Part shown: piece after piece, positions 1 to 8,554 of the stretch
Layout of the letters: each line of letters opens with the position of its first letter
How positions within the stretch are numbered: position 1 is the first letter of the stretch
Assembly (NCBI GenBank): GCA_003153555.1
Contig: PLZS01000087.1
Coordinates: 83,384-129,354, forward strand
Direction of reading: 5' to 3'
Source of the DNA: Candidatus Melainabacteria bacterium
GTDB lineage: Bacteria > Cyanobacteriota > Vampirovibrionia > Obscuribacterales > Obscuribacteraceae
Length of the DNA: 45,971 nt
Made by a program: the position numbers and the translations under genes
Notes under the pieces: generated by a model
Seen by the model: only the letters and a program-made list of their open reading frames with translations
Told to the model about the DNA's origin: nothing
Database searches by the model: none

Positions 1-672
1 CATAAGCAAGAATTGATTGCGATTGTTACTCACGAGTTGCGAAGTCCACTTACCTCAGTTCAAGGTGTTCTGACATTGATAGGAACTGGAACTTACGGCT
101 ATCTCAATGAAGCCGGTGAAGAGAAACTTGAAGTAGCAGATCGTAGCATTACACGATTAATCGATTTGATAAATGACCTGCTTGATATTGAAAAAATGAA
201 GACAGGGAAGCTAGAGATTGTGCCTGTACCAATCAGCATTTCGGATGTGTTAAAACGTTCGACGGATTCAATGCGCACGCTTGCCGCACAAAAGCAGATC
301 ACAATCGAGGTTCAAGATTGTGGAGTTCAGGTCATGGGCGATCGCGATCGACTTGTGCAAGTTCTGATCAACCTGATTTCAAATGCAATTAAGTTTTCAC
401 CCGAGAAAAGTGTGATTGTAGTGTCCTCCACCGAGACTGCAGGAGCTGTGGAAGTTCGTGTCATAGACCAGGGACCAGGCATACCAGACAAATACAAGGG
501 AGCAATTTTCGAGCGTTTCGAGCAACTAGAAAACGACACCAAAGACAAGCGCGGCACTGGACTTGGACTGGCAATTTGCAAGGCTATAGTCGAACAGCAT
601 GGTGGCAGCATCGGTGTCGCCAGCGATGATGGCAATGGCAGTTCGTTCTGGTTCCGCATACCAAAGCCGTGA
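1..672 (+). CDS. Sensor histidine kinase, 3' part (cut by window start)
   Basis: C-terminal catalytic core of a two-component sensor kinase. The reading frame is open to base 1, so the sensor part lies outside the window. Counting from base 1, the HisKA H-box THELRSPL has the phospho-acceptor His at about residue 11. The HATPase_c domain follows with N-box NLISNAIKF (about 124-132), G1 motif DQGPGIP (about 156), an F-box IFERFEQ and G2 motif GTGLGL (about 185). All ATP-binding boxes look intact and the protein ends 11 residues after the last strand, so no receiver is attached. It would autophosphorylate and pass phosphate to a response regulator that is not visible here. The input signal cannot be told. 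Family assignment is secure. Confidence 0.93.
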   Translation, partial: HKQELIAIVTHELRSPLTSVQGVLTLIGTGTYGYLNEAGEEKLEVADRSITRLIDLINDLLDIEKMKTGKLEIVPVPISISDVLKRSTDSMRTLAAQKQITIEVQDCGVQVMGDRDRLVQVLINLISNAIKFSPEKSVIVVSSTETAGAVEVRVIDQGPGIPDKYKGAIFERFEQLENDTKDKRGTGLGLAICKAIVEQHGGSIGVASDDGNGSSFWFRIPKP

Positions 673-696
673 TTGTTATTCTATGTCTGCGAGCCC

Positions 697-1410
697 TTAA
701 TTGGATACGCTACCAACAGCCGCCGAACTACTAAAGCCATCAGATGCGTCAGCTGAACTACTAGAGAAAGCTTCAGTCGCTGCCTCAGATGGTTGATAAC
801 TAGCAGTTTGGCCGTGATCTTTGCCACTGAATACGTTGTAGTCGAACGTGAATTGAATGTCTACATCGTTTGAAGCGCCTTCTGGAAATGCTCGAAAGTT
901 TGCAGAAGCTGTCTCAATCGCTCTGAGCGCAGCTTGATCGACTACATCTAATCCTGAGGAGCGGTCGATTCGCAAGTTTGAAAGTTGACCGTTCTTATGA
1001 ATCTTGAAGAGGACTACGACCCGCTTGGACTCGTTACGTTTTGGAGGGTGCCAGCTGCGCTTAATATTTCTTTGAAGGTCAGCCATGTATGGACCAAAGT
1101 CTACATCTCGGATTGGGGCAATCGCCACCGGCGCTGTTACAGGCGTGACCGCTGCAATGTGGCTTGGATTAATCAATGAATTGATACCGAACCCACCAAG
1201 ACCCACCGTCGCAATCAACGCCACTGCAGATAGGACTTTTGTTCGACGTGCTTGTCTTTCTGTGTGAGTCGCTTTTGGTTTGTATTCGCCAAGGTTTGCG
1301 CTGGCGTTAATCCATTCAGACTCGGAAGCGTGAGGATTACCGAGGGTTTCCAGCAATTTCTTTTCGTCCATCGAACCAGGTCTTTTGTTGCTTGGTAATT
1401 CTGACGGCAT
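697..1410 (-). CDS. TonB-like C-terminal domain protein, copy A
   Basis: 237-residue single-pass inner-membrane protein. A cytoplasmic N-terminal segment (1-57, with the basic stretch ERQARRTK) is followed by one hydrophobic helix (about 59-77), a short linker, then a TonB_C-type periplasmic domain (about 105-200; DLQRNIKRSWHPP, VVVLFKIHKNGQL, SSGLDVVDQAALRAIE). The last 35 residues are Ser/Ala-rich. In characterised TonB proteins this fold contacts outer-membrane transporters; no exbB, exbD or receptor gene is present here, so energy transduction is not shown. ATG follows GAGGGAAAG. The gene downstream of 1441-2124 is a close paralogue with the same leader and the same N-terminus, so the pair is a tandem duplication, probably co-transcribed with copy B first. 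Confidence 0.85.
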   Translation of the reverse strand: MPSELPSNKRPGSMDEKKLLETLGNPHASESEWINASANLGEYKPKATHTERQARRTKVLSAVALIATVGLGGFGINSLINPSHIAAVTPVTAPVAIAPIRDVDFGPYMADLQRNIKRSWHPPKRNESKRVVVLFKIHKNGQLSNLRIDRSSGLDVVDQAALRAIETASANFRAFPEGASNDVDIQFTFDYNVFSGKDHGQTASYQPSEAATEAFSSSSADASDGFSSSAAVGSVSN

Positions 1411-1440
1411 AACTTTCCCTCTATTCTTTTTCAGGCGCGC

Positions 1441-2124
1441 TTAGTTGGACGCGGCAGCTCCACTCGAAAAGGCATCACCACCACCTAGTTCATCAGGTTG
1501 TTGAACAGGAGCAGCCTTATCAGTGCTCCAATCACGGCCGCTGAATACGTTGTAGTCGAAGGTGAATTGAATGTCTACATTGGCTGGTGCACCTTCCGGC
1601 AGGGCCTGAAAGTTTGCAGCAGCTGTCTCAATTGCTTTGAGCGCAGCTTGATCGACTTTAGCAATTCCAGAGGAGTGGTCCAGACGCAAGTTTGCAAGCT
1701 TGCCGTTCTTGAGAATCTGGAAGAGAACTACGACCCGCTTGGACTCGTTTCCTTTTGGAGGATACCAGTTATGTTTAATGTTTCTTTGAAGGTTTGCCAT
1801 GTATGGACCGAAGTCAATGTCCGCAACTGGCCGAGTCGCCACCGGCGCTGTTATAGGCGTGACCGCTGCAATGTGGCTTGGATTAATCAATGAATTGATA
1901 CCGAACCCACCAAGACCCACCGCTGCAATCAACGCCACTGCCGACAAGACTTTTGTTCGACGTGCTTGTCGTTCTGTGTGAGTCGCTTTTGGTTTGTACT
2001 CGCCAAGGTTTGCGCTGGCGTCTATCCATTCAGACTCGGAAGCGTGAGGATTGCCGAGGGTTTCCACCAATTGTTTTTCGTCCATTGAACCAGGTCTTTT
2101 GTTGCTTGGTAATTCTGACGGCAT
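1441..2124 (-). CDS. TonB-like C-terminal domain protein, copy B
   Basis: 227-residue paralogue of the neighbouring 697-1410 protein and the promoter-proximal copy. It has the same architecture: basic N-terminus, one membrane helix (about 59-77), TonB_C domain (about 105-200), and a short low-complexity tail that differs from copy A. Over the first 90 or so residues the two differ at only about four positions, whereas the TonB_C domain and tail differ at many. The sequence before the ATG (GAGGGAAAGTT) is the same as in copy A, so the duplication included the ribosome-binding site. Function beyond the fold is unknown; a role in envelope force transmission or TonB-dependent uptake is inference only. 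Confidence 0.85.
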   Translation of the reverse strand: MPSELPSNKRPGSMDEKQLVETLGNPHASESEWIDASANLGEYKPKATHTERQARRTKVLSAVALIAAVGLGGFGINSLINPSHIAAVTPITAPVATRPVADIDFGPYMANLQRNIKHNWYPPKGNESKRVVVLFQILKNGKLANLRLDHSSGIAKVDQAALKAIETAAANFQALPEGAPANVDIQFTFDYNVFSGRDWSTDKAAPVQQPDELGGGDAFSSGAAASN

Positions 2125-2514
2125 AACTTTCCCTCATCCTGGCTCTGACAATAACATCATCCCCCTTGGCGATCTTAATGCAACTAGGATAAACCCCTAG
2201 ATCGACCATAATTGGGACAATTTATCCTGGCTAGATCAAAACTTTTACTCGCTAGCTAGCAAGACTGAACTTGCAGCTTGAGCGATAAAAATTCGAGACA
2301 TGGGAGTGACAACCTGGGAGCGCCGGCATCCTTGCCGGCACCGAAAATAGTTTGGTCTGGTACTTTCAGCATGTTCGTATCCGAACCTCAGTCTGTGCAT
2401 CATCCTCAGATCAAGTTATTCCGCCATCGGTCGCCGGAAAATCTGTGCCAATCTGATATGTGTGAATTGACGATGTCTAGACAAGACATTACTCGACTTT
2501 GTGTCGAGGCAATC
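2125..2514. other. Intergenic region with inverted repeat and REP element
   Basis: 390 bases between the start of the TonB-like pair and the 3' end of the TPR gene. An 8-base inverted repeat AGGATAAA/TTTATCCT (2186-2193 and 2221-2228) lies 60-100 bases upstream of the TonB-like gene and could be an operator. A REP element is at 2313-2350. A 108-codon plus-strand frame at 2278-2604 runs through the REP and into antisense of the TPR gene and does not look real. Confidence 0.6.
2313..2350 (+). repeat. REP element 1 (GGAG-type hairpin)
   Basis: Starts CCTGGGAG; the stem is GCCGGCA / TGCCGGC, a perfect 7-bp pair around a TCCT loop, followed by CCGAAAATAG. It shares its sequence with the REPs at 36.1 and 45.3 kb. 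The GGAG just before the hairpin resembles the conserved GTAG/GGAG tetranucleotide of REPs mobilised by RAYT proteins. Confidence 0.9.
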
Positions 2515-4398
2515 TTAGCGTTCTTCCTTCTGCTTCAATTTCGCGACTTTGTCGTTGAGTTTGCCGATCAGGTCAGTGAGTTTCTCGCGGTCTCTGTCGG
2601 TTAAATCGGTGGCGACGGCGAGATAATACTGATATTGCTTGGCGGACTCACTGAGGGTCGGCACAGAGTCTTCCGGACCTTCTTGGAGCGCCGAGGCGAG
2701 ACCGTATCTGGCAGCTGGAAGCGCTGGATTTTCTTTGAGTGATTCGCGGAATTTTGCAATCGCACCATCCCATTGTCTCTTGTGCGCCAGTTCAGCAGCA
2801 ATTGCTGCGGTGTCAGATGCGGATTTTTTTAGGTCCGCCACTTTCTTCAGTCCAACTTGTCCGCGCTCTGGCGAGCCGCCTAGTGCGAGGGACTTCTTGT
2901 AAGCAGCTTCAGCACCGTCTAGCGAGCGCGTTAACACAGCAATGTCGGCAACAGCGTAAAGCTGTTTAGGATCCTTCAGATCGTTCGTGACCGCGTTGAA
3001 TTGTTCGGCAGCTTTTTTAAATTGTCCTGACGTTGTGAGAACTTCGGCAAATGCGATTCTCTCTCCGTCACTAGTTGGTTGCACGTTCGCATACTGAGCT
3101 TGGAATTCCGCGGCACCAGAAAGTGATACCAGTTTCGCTTTAGCTAAACGTAATTCCATATCGTCAGGATTTAGCTTAATCGCTTCGTTCAAAGCTTTGT
3201 TGGCGGTCTCGTAATCGTTCGAAGACAACATCGCTCCAACAGTTGCTTTCTGTGCCTTGAGGAACAGTGCCTGGCTCAAGCCTTTGACCGCATTATTATC
3301 GTTTGCGCTCATTGATAAAATGGCGCGATAACCTTTGATCGCATCATCTGGTCGCTCAAGACCTAGATCGATGTCGGCAATTCTTTGACGCAGACCCAAG
3401 TCGTAGGGCGATTGTGTCAGTCCGGATCGCAGGTCGGCGAGTGCCAATTCAAGGTCACCACGTTCTTGATGGATGTCGGCCATGCGCAAGTATGGCTCGG
3501 CGTTCTCGGGTTTGATCAACGTGGACAATTGGAATTGTTGGAGAGCCGCTACAGTGTTGCCTTGCGTTTGATATGCCTGTCCCAGTGCCATTCTGACTGG
3601 CCAGCTGTTTGGAAATTGGTAGAGGGAAGTATTCAATTCTTTGATCGCATCATCAGTTTGTCCTTGCTTGAGCAGTGTCGCTCCAAGACCATAGTGGGCC
3701 GTCGAATTGCCTGAGTTGAGCGCCACCGCTCGTTTGAAGGCTTCTGATGCTTCCACAACACTGTTTTGCGCAAGCTTGACAGTGCCCAAAGCAGAATAGG
3801 CGTAGGACATATCCGGGTTGAGGATAGTGGCGGTGTTCAGCTCGCTGGATGCTTCATCGTTGCGTCCTTGTTCTTTGTAAACTTGACCGAGTGCATTGTG
3901 TGCATCTGCATTGGCTGGTCCAAGCGTGGTGGCGCGTTTCGCATAATCTTCGGCTTGCTTGAGGATTGAGTCTTTCTCCGCTCTGATCGTGCCTGAGGAA
4001 GATTGCAGCCGGTTCACCATTACCATCGCTTTTCCAGCGTAGGCTGTGGCATTGTTCGGATCAATATTGATGACCCGATCGAATAGGTTGTCAGCGTTGT
4101 CCAACTTGAATTCGTTGGCCATCGCCAGGCCTAATCCAAGTGTCGCCGCGACATCGGTGGGATTGGCAACCAGAGCCTCTCTGAAAAGTCCTTCAGCGTC
4201 TGTCCACTTGCCCTGCGACAGCAATTTCTCGGCGGTGGTCATGTTCACTTTAACACTGCCGCTGAGCACCGGCTGGGCCGGGTTTTTGGCAGGTGCAGGC
4301 TGTGTGCTCGGAACACCAGGAACTTGGGCTTGAACAGCGGCTGAAGCGCTCAAAAGCAATCCAGTTAAGGCAACTGCGAGACGAGGTAGACGGTTCAT
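2515..4398 (-). CDS. Secreted/periplasmic TPR-repeat protein
   Basis: 627 residues. An N-terminal signal peptide (MNRLPRLAVALTGLLLSASAAVQA, cleavage likely after AVQA) precedes a Pro/Ala-rich linker and then a near-continuous run of tetratricopeptide repeats from about residue 55 to 590. Recognisable units include AEGLFREALVANPTDVAATLGLG, NDEASSELNTATILNPDMSYAYSALG and DDAIKELNTSLYQFPNS. The C-terminus is a charged helix ending KLKQKEER. TPR arrays act as protein-binding scaffolds; the partner is not known. It reads as a single-gene unit between the TonB-like pair and the divergent SET-domain gene. No enzymatic domain is seen. Confidence 0.85.
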   Translation of the reverse strand: MNRLPRLAVALTGLLLSASAAVQAQVPGVPSTQPAPAKNPAQPVLSGSVKVNMTTAEKLLSQGKWTDAEGLFREALVANPTDVAATLGLGLAMANEFKLDNADNLFDRVINIDPNNATAYAGKAMVMVNRLQSSSGTIRAEKDSILKQAEDYAKRATTLGPANADAHNALGQVYKEQGRNDEASSELNTATILNPDMSYAYSALGTVKLAQNSVVEASEAFKRAVALNSGNSTAHYGLGATLLKQGQTDDAIKELNTSLYQFPNSWPVRMALGQAYQTQGNTVAALQQFQLSTLIKPENAEPYLRMADIHQERGDLELALADLRSGLTQSPYDLGLRQRIADIDLGLERPDDAIKGYRAILSMSANDNNAVKGLSQALFLKAQKATVGAMLSSNDYETANKALNEAIKLNPDDMELRLAKAKLVSLSGAAEFQAQYANVQPTSDGERIAFAEVLTTSGQFKKAAEQFNAVTNDLKDPKQLYAVADIAVLTRSLDGAEAAYKKSLALGGSPERGQVGLKKVADLKKSASDTAAIAAELAHKRQWDGAIAKFRESLKENPALPAARYGLASALQEGPEDSVPTLSESAKQYQYYLAVATDLTDRDREKLTDLIGKLNDKVAKLKQKEER

Positions 4399-4617
4399 AA
4401 GTAAGCTCCGTTGATCTCTGATAAACGGGATTTAGCATACCGCGACCCAGTGGATCTTTGATTAGATGTCAGTCTGTTCTTAACAATGGCGTTAAGAGAT
4501 TTTGTGCACCATATTCGGTGGCGCTCCATCCATTCAGCCGATTTATTTATTTGCAGCATCTATCGACTTTTCTCAATTTTTGCGATAGAAATTGTTTGTT
4601 ATATAAGAGAGGAATTC

Positions 4618-5004
4618 ATGCTTTTAGTTAAAACTACACTGGCGCCGAGTCCTATTCACGGCAGCGGACTATTCTCCAATGAACCGATAGCCTCAGGAAC
4701 CGACGTCTGGCGCTTTCAAGAAGGCTTTGACCTCGAAAAGACGCCTGCTGAGGTAGCCGCGCTGCCAACTGTTGCTCAGGATTGGTTCAAGAAATACGGG
4801 TACTTGGATCATCACATTGATCAGTACATCCTTTCCTTTGATGACGCACGCTTTATGAATCACAGCGACGACCCAAATGTTCGTCCTGATTACAATCGGC
4901 ATAGATGCGCAGTTGGAATAGCAGTGCGCGACATCGCCAAAGGCGAAGAGCTGACCATCAATTACCGGGAACTCGAGCACTCGAGTTGGTTGTCACCGGC
5001 TTAG
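4618..5004 (+). CDS. SET-domain protein (putative lysine methyltransferase)
   Basis: 128 residues, close to a minimal SET domain. Visible landmarks: the opening strand with GSGLFSNEPIASGTDVWRF (about 15-33), the NHS motif in FMNHSDDPNV (about 81-90) and the closing GEELTINY (about 111-118), which form the SAM/lysine-binding knot in SET proteins. The frame extends upstream to 4486, but the ATG at 4618 is preceded by AGAGAGGAATTC, a good ribosome-binding site, and the SET fold begins right after it. No pre- or post-SET zinc cysteines are present. Small bacterial SET proteins are known but substrates are mostly undefined; this one stands alone, so its target is unknown. Confidence 0.85.
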   Translation: MLLVKTTLAPSPIHGSGLFSNEPIASGTDVWRFQEGFDLEKTPAEVAALPTVAQDWFKKYGYLDHHIDQYILSFDDARFMNHSDDPNVRPDYNRHRCAVGIAVRDIAKGEELTINYRELEHSSWLSPA

Positions 5005-5081
5005 CTTGTAGAAACTGCTCCCAAGACCTTTCGCATCGTGAAGTAGGCCGATGTAAAAATGCCCGCGCCTTCAGAATTCTA

Positions 5082-5744
5082 TTAATAGTCGACTGGCGTT
5101 TTCGGTGCAACTTCGGAAGGCTCCGCTGCTTCGGCTGGATTGCCATTTTCCTTCTTTTCTTGCAGCTGCAATTCTTCCCACGCCTCGCGTGTGATCGAAT
5201 AGATCTGGCAGTCAACGGCATCGTAAATGGCGTTTCGCTCGTAGGTCATGCCCATGTTTTTAGCAACACCCTGTGACGCAAGATTGTTTGGATGGATGAT
5301 AGAAATAATTTTTGGATACTTCAGTTCTCTAAATCCATAGTCGCGAAAGGCAATACCAGCTTCCGATCCGAGACCACCGCGCCAGTAAAACTTGTCCAGC
5401 ATGTAGCCGACTTCTGGAATGACCTCACCGTCAATTTCTTGCAACATAATGCCGCATCGCCCAATGAATTTGTTTTCTCGCTTATGGATTGCGGCCATCA
5501 AGCAAACGCCTTCGCTGACATATTTTTCTTGATAGTTCTTGATCGCTTCAACCGTTTCTTCGCGAGTGCGTGTCCGCGGGTAATACCGCATAACGTCGGG
5601 GTCGGCGTAGAGTGCGGACAAATGATCAATATCTTCTGGAGTGATCTTTCTGAAACGAATGCGCTCTGATTCTAATGTTCCTGTTTCAACCGCTTCTGAT
5701 TCTTTCGTTTCTGAATCTTTTGTTTCCGAATCTTTCGTTTCCAT
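5082..5744 (-). CDS. GNAT acetyltransferase, RimJ/RimL type
   Basis: 220 residues with the ATG at 5744. That start is chosen because the GAGGTAAT before it spans the end of kmo, and the longer frame (to 5786) would run back into kmo. Residues 1-20 are a Glu/Ser/Lys/Thr repeat encoded by three 15-bp units. The GNAT fold covers about 25-190: LESERIRFRKITPEDIDHL, the acetyl-CoA loop RGGLGSEAGIA, and IHPNNLASQGVAKNMGM typical of the RimJ/RimL/Acetyltransf_3 group. It is the last gene of the kynurenine operon, but no link to tryptophan breakdown is evident. It may acetylate a protein N-terminus or a small amine; the substrate is unknown. A low-complexity C-terminal tail ends EVAPKTPVDY. Confidence 0.85.
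   Translation of the reverse strand: METKDSETKDSETKESEAVETGTLESERIRFRKITPEDIDHLSALYADPDVMRYYPRTRTREETVEAIKNYQEKYVSEGVCLMAAIHKRENKFIGRCGIMLQEIDGEVIPEVGYMLDKFYWRGGLGSEAGIAFRDYGFRELKYPKIISIIHPNNLASQGVAKNMGMTYERNAIYDAVDCQIYSITREAWEELQLQEKKENGNPAEAAEPSEVAPKTPVDY
5698..5742 (+). repeat. Three 15-bp tandem repeats in the GNAT 5' coding region
   Basis: Units at 5698-5712, 5713-5727 and 5728-5742 differ by one to three bases and encode the ETKDS repeat right after the GNAT start codon. In-frame copy-number change would lengthen or shorten only the acidic N-terminal tail. Confidence 0.85.
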
Positions 5745-5745
5745 A

Positions 5746-7233
5746 TTACCTCGCAGAAACAAACAACTCTTCGCTATGTTGCTCAAGTAACGGGGCTACC
5801 TTGGTTTTGAGAAGCGTTTGAGCTCGTTTGAGATCAACCTCTTCAGGTTTAGTGATGTCGGCACAAAGTTCAGCCAAGACTTCATCATTAGCTATTCCCG
5901 CTTTCATGGCAAAGCTGTAAGGAACATTGCTGAAAGTGACTAACGAGTATCGTGATAAATAAGAGCCTGGAAACTCTTTCTGCAAAATTTTCTCCACCGC
6001 TTTTTCTAGCTGAAATTTCGGCACCGCGACTTTATCGCGCATCTCAATAAAATTTTCCACAGCCATGTCTGCGATTGCATCGGTGTCGATTTTTCTCTTT
6101 GCCACAAAGTCATCGAAAACGCGTGCCCAGCCACTAGATCCTTCTTGTATGCGTCGACTCAACGTTTCTTGCTCGTTTTCTCGTGAGCGTCGGTTGATGT
6201 AAAGTGCACCACCTTGCGCAATATGATCTTGGATACACTGATCTAATATCGTTAGGTCTTCAAAGCCCGCGTTCATGCCCTGTCCAAAGAATGGAACAAT
6301 CGCATGTGCGGCGTCGCCGAGTAGTAAAACGCGCTCTTCAACGTTCCATGGCGCACACTTGATCGTCACCATGTGGCCGGTAGGATTGTCAAAGAAAGTC
6401 TGTTCTAAATCGGCGAGTAACGGTACTGCGTCTGGGAATTGCTCTTTGAAGAAACGACCGACTTCTTCAGGAGTTTTCAATTTTTCAAAGCTGATAGGAC
6501 CTTCCCATGGCAAAAACAACGTGCAAGTAAAACTGCCGTCAAAGTTTGGCAGTGCAATTAGCATGAAGGTTCCGCGGGGCCAGATGTGCAGCGCGTGCTT
6601 TTCGAGTTTGAATTCCCCGTTTTTTTCTGGCAGAATTACCAATTCTTTATAGCCATAGTCTAATTCTGATTCTGTGCACTGATACGATTTCTGTTTGCAC
6701 ATGTCTTGTCGAATCGCTGATGCTGAGCCATCGGTACCAATTACGATATTAGCCACAACATCGGCATATTGATTCTCAGGTTCATTGAAAAGTGTAATTA
6801 TGCCTTTGTCGATGTCCATTCCGGTGCATTTTTGATTGAAATGAATGTCGACGAGGCGCGTTTCTTCCGCGTGCGTCATAAGCGTTTTGTTTAGCGCCGC
6901 CCGGGAAATTGAATTGATGTATTCCGAATCATCTTTGCCGTAAGGCTGATACGCAAGTTGTCCTTCGATCGGGTGAATCATTCTGCCGCGCATTGGTACT
7001 GCATGTTTTAAAACATCGTCGTCAAGCCCAGCTTTTTTTAGGGCGTGGATACCTCTGGTTGACACGGCCAAGTTGATCGATCGCCCTGCGGCGACGCTCT
7101 CTGTGCGCATGTCCGGACGTCTTTCAAAAATATCTACAGCAAATTTGCGTCTTGCCAAAAAGATGGAGAGCAGAGAGCCCACGAGGCCCGCCCCTACCAC
7201 CGCTATATCTGTTTTTCTTCTTAAGGAAATCAT
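5746..7233 (-). CDS. kmo: Kynurenine 3-monooxygenase
   Basis: 495-residue FAD-dependent aromatic hydroxylase: kynurenine + NADPH + O2 to 3-hydroxykynurenine. Rossmann motif VVGAGLVGS at 12-20 with FERR at its end; the DG-type motif GTDGSASAIR near 165; and the FAD ribose motif GDAAHAIVPFFGQGMNAGFED near 306, which closely matches the KMO group rather than generic UbiH-like enzymes. The C-terminal extension beyond the FAD fold (about 400-490) is also typical of KMO. The gene starts 13 bases after kynU, and its last codons supply the Shine-Dalgarno of the following acetyltransferase gene. Requirement for O2 indicates aerobic growth. Identity is supported by motif content and by neighbours for the next three pathway steps. 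Confidence 0.93.
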   Translation of the reverse strand: MISLRRKTDIAVVGAGLVGSLLSIFLARRKFAVDIFERRPDMRTESVAAGRSINLAVSTRGIHALKKAGLDDDVLKHAVPMRGRMIHPIEGQLAYQPYGKDDSEYINSISRAALNKTLMTHAEETRLVDIHFNQKCTGMDIDKGIITLFNEPENQYADVVANIVIGTDGSASAIRQDMCKQKSYQCTESELDYGYKELVILPEKNGEFKLEKHALHIWPRGTFMLIALPNFDGSFTCTLFLPWEGPISFEKLKTPEEVGRFFKEQFPDAVPLLADLEQTFFDNPTGHMVTIKCAPWNVEERVLLLGDAAHAIVPFFGQGMNAGFEDLTILDQCIQDHIAQGGALYINRRSRENEQETLSRRIQEGSSGWARVFDDFVAKRKIDTDAIADMAVENFIEMRDKVAVPKFQLEKAVEKILQKEFPGSYLSRYSLVTFSNVPYSFAMKAGIANDEVLAELCADITKPEEVDLKRAQTLLKTKVAPLLEQHSEELFVSAR

Positions 7234-7246
7234 TTATTGTTGCTCT

Positions 7247-8554
7247 TCAAGATGCAAATCGCGCCAGTATTTTGGCAAAGTCAAAAACGTCTTGATATTT
7301 CACGTATAGCGGAATTGGAGTGGCTCGAATGATATCAGGATTGCGAAAATCGCAAATTGCGCCTTCTTTTTTCAATGCGGTAAGCATTTCGTGTGGATCT
7401 TTAGTCAGGCGTATTGATAATTGGGAGCCTCGTTCATCTGGATTTTGCGGCGTGATAATGCTGCAGAATCCTGGCGGTAATTGATGAAGCAAGTACTCCA
7501 AGTATCCCGTTATCTTTTCGCTTTTCTGCCGAATAGCCGGCATAGTTGCAGCGTCAAAAATCTCGAGAGAGGCTCGCAGTGCCGCTAGCTGAAATATTGG
7601 TGGATTGCTCAGCTGCCAGCCTTCAGCGCCGGGAATTGGATCAAAGTCAGGACCCATTTTAAAGCGATTTTTCTTGTTGTGACCCCACCATCCGGCGAAG
7701 CGCGGCAAGTCGAAACTGGTCGCATGACGCTCATGCACGAAGCACCCAGCCAAACCACCGGGTCCCGCATTCAGATATTTATACGTGCACCAAACAGCAA
7801 AATCGACATCCCAATCGTGAAGTTTCAGAAGCAAGTTGCCTGCACCATGAGCGAGATTCAGCCCAATGTTGCAGCCCTTGAGACGGGCAGCATGGGCAAT
7901 TTTTTCGACTTCAAAGGCCTGGCCAGTTAGATAGTTGACGTCGCCCAGGACGATTAAAGCAATCTTGTCACCATCCTTGTCAATTAGAGAAAGAATGTCC
8001 TCGGTTCGCAAAGTCGATTCGCCGTCTCTCGGCGTCAACTCAACAACAGCGTCTTCTGGTTTGTAACCATGAAACTTCGCTTGCGATGCGACCGCGTATT
8101 GATCTGATGGAAAGGCACCAGATTCGGTGACTATCTTATAGCGTTCTTTTGTTGGGCGATAAAATGACACCATCATCAAGTGCAAGTTGACAGTCAGAGT
8201 GTTCATTACAACAACTTCAGATGGTTTTGCACCGACAATCCTCGCCGACATATCGGTAAGATTCTCATGGTAAGGAAGCCATGGATGCTTCGCATCAAAG
8301 TGCCCTTCAACGCCGAGATTAGCCCAGTCGTCCAATTCTTGCTCGATATATGTTCTTGCTTTACGGGGTTGCAGGCCTAGTGAATTGCCCGCTAGATAAA
8401 TACACTCTTTGCGATCGCCGGCAGCCGGTATGAAAAATTGATTCCGGTATTGCCTGAGTGGATCTTCGACATCCATCGCGATTGCGAAATCGATCGAATC
8501 TTCGTACTGAAATGTGGACGAGTTCACCAACGATGTCTGTTTAGTGTTGGACAT
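7247..8554 (-). CDS. kynU: Kynureninase
   Basis: 435-residue PLP enzyme of fold type I: cleaves (3-hydroxy)kynurenine to (3-hydroxy)anthranilate and alanine. Family signatures: YLAGNSLGLQPRKA near the N-terminus, VEGHFDAKHPWLPYHE, VVMNTLTVNLHLMM, and the PLP-binding Lys in CTYKYLNAGPGG, followed by FAGWWGHNK. Length matches bacterial kynureninases with a short N-terminal addition. Its ATG overlaps the end of the ACMSD gene by 14 bases, so the two are probably translationally coupled. With kmo next to it, the physiological substrate is most likely 3-hydroxykynurenine. Confidence 0.95.
   Translation of the reverse strand: MSNTKQTSLVNSSTFQYEDSIDFAIAMDVEDPLRQYRNQFFIPAAGDRKECIYLAGNSLGLQPRKARTYIEQELDDWANLGVEGHFDAKHPWLPYHENLTDMSARIVGAKPSEVVVMNTLTVNLHLMMVSFYRPTKERYKIVTESGAFPSDQYAVASQAKFHGYKPEDAVVELTPRDGESTLRTEDILSLIDKDGDKIALIVLGDVNYLTGQAFEVEKIAHAARLKGCNIGLNLAHGAGNLLLKLHDWDVDFAVWCTYKYLNAGPGGLAGCFVHERHATSFDLPRFAGWWGHNKKNRFKMGPDFDPIPGAEGWQLSNPPIFQLAALRASLEIFDAATMPAIRQKSEKITGYLEYLLHQLPPGFCSIITPQNPDERGSQLSIRLTKDPHEMLTALKKEGAICDFRNPDIIRATPIPLYVKYQDVFDFAKILARFAS

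Noticed and set aside
2278..2604. 108-codon plus-strand frame after the TonB-like pair
   Set aside because: Runs through a REP element and then antisense to the TPR gene; no ribosome-binding site or family features.
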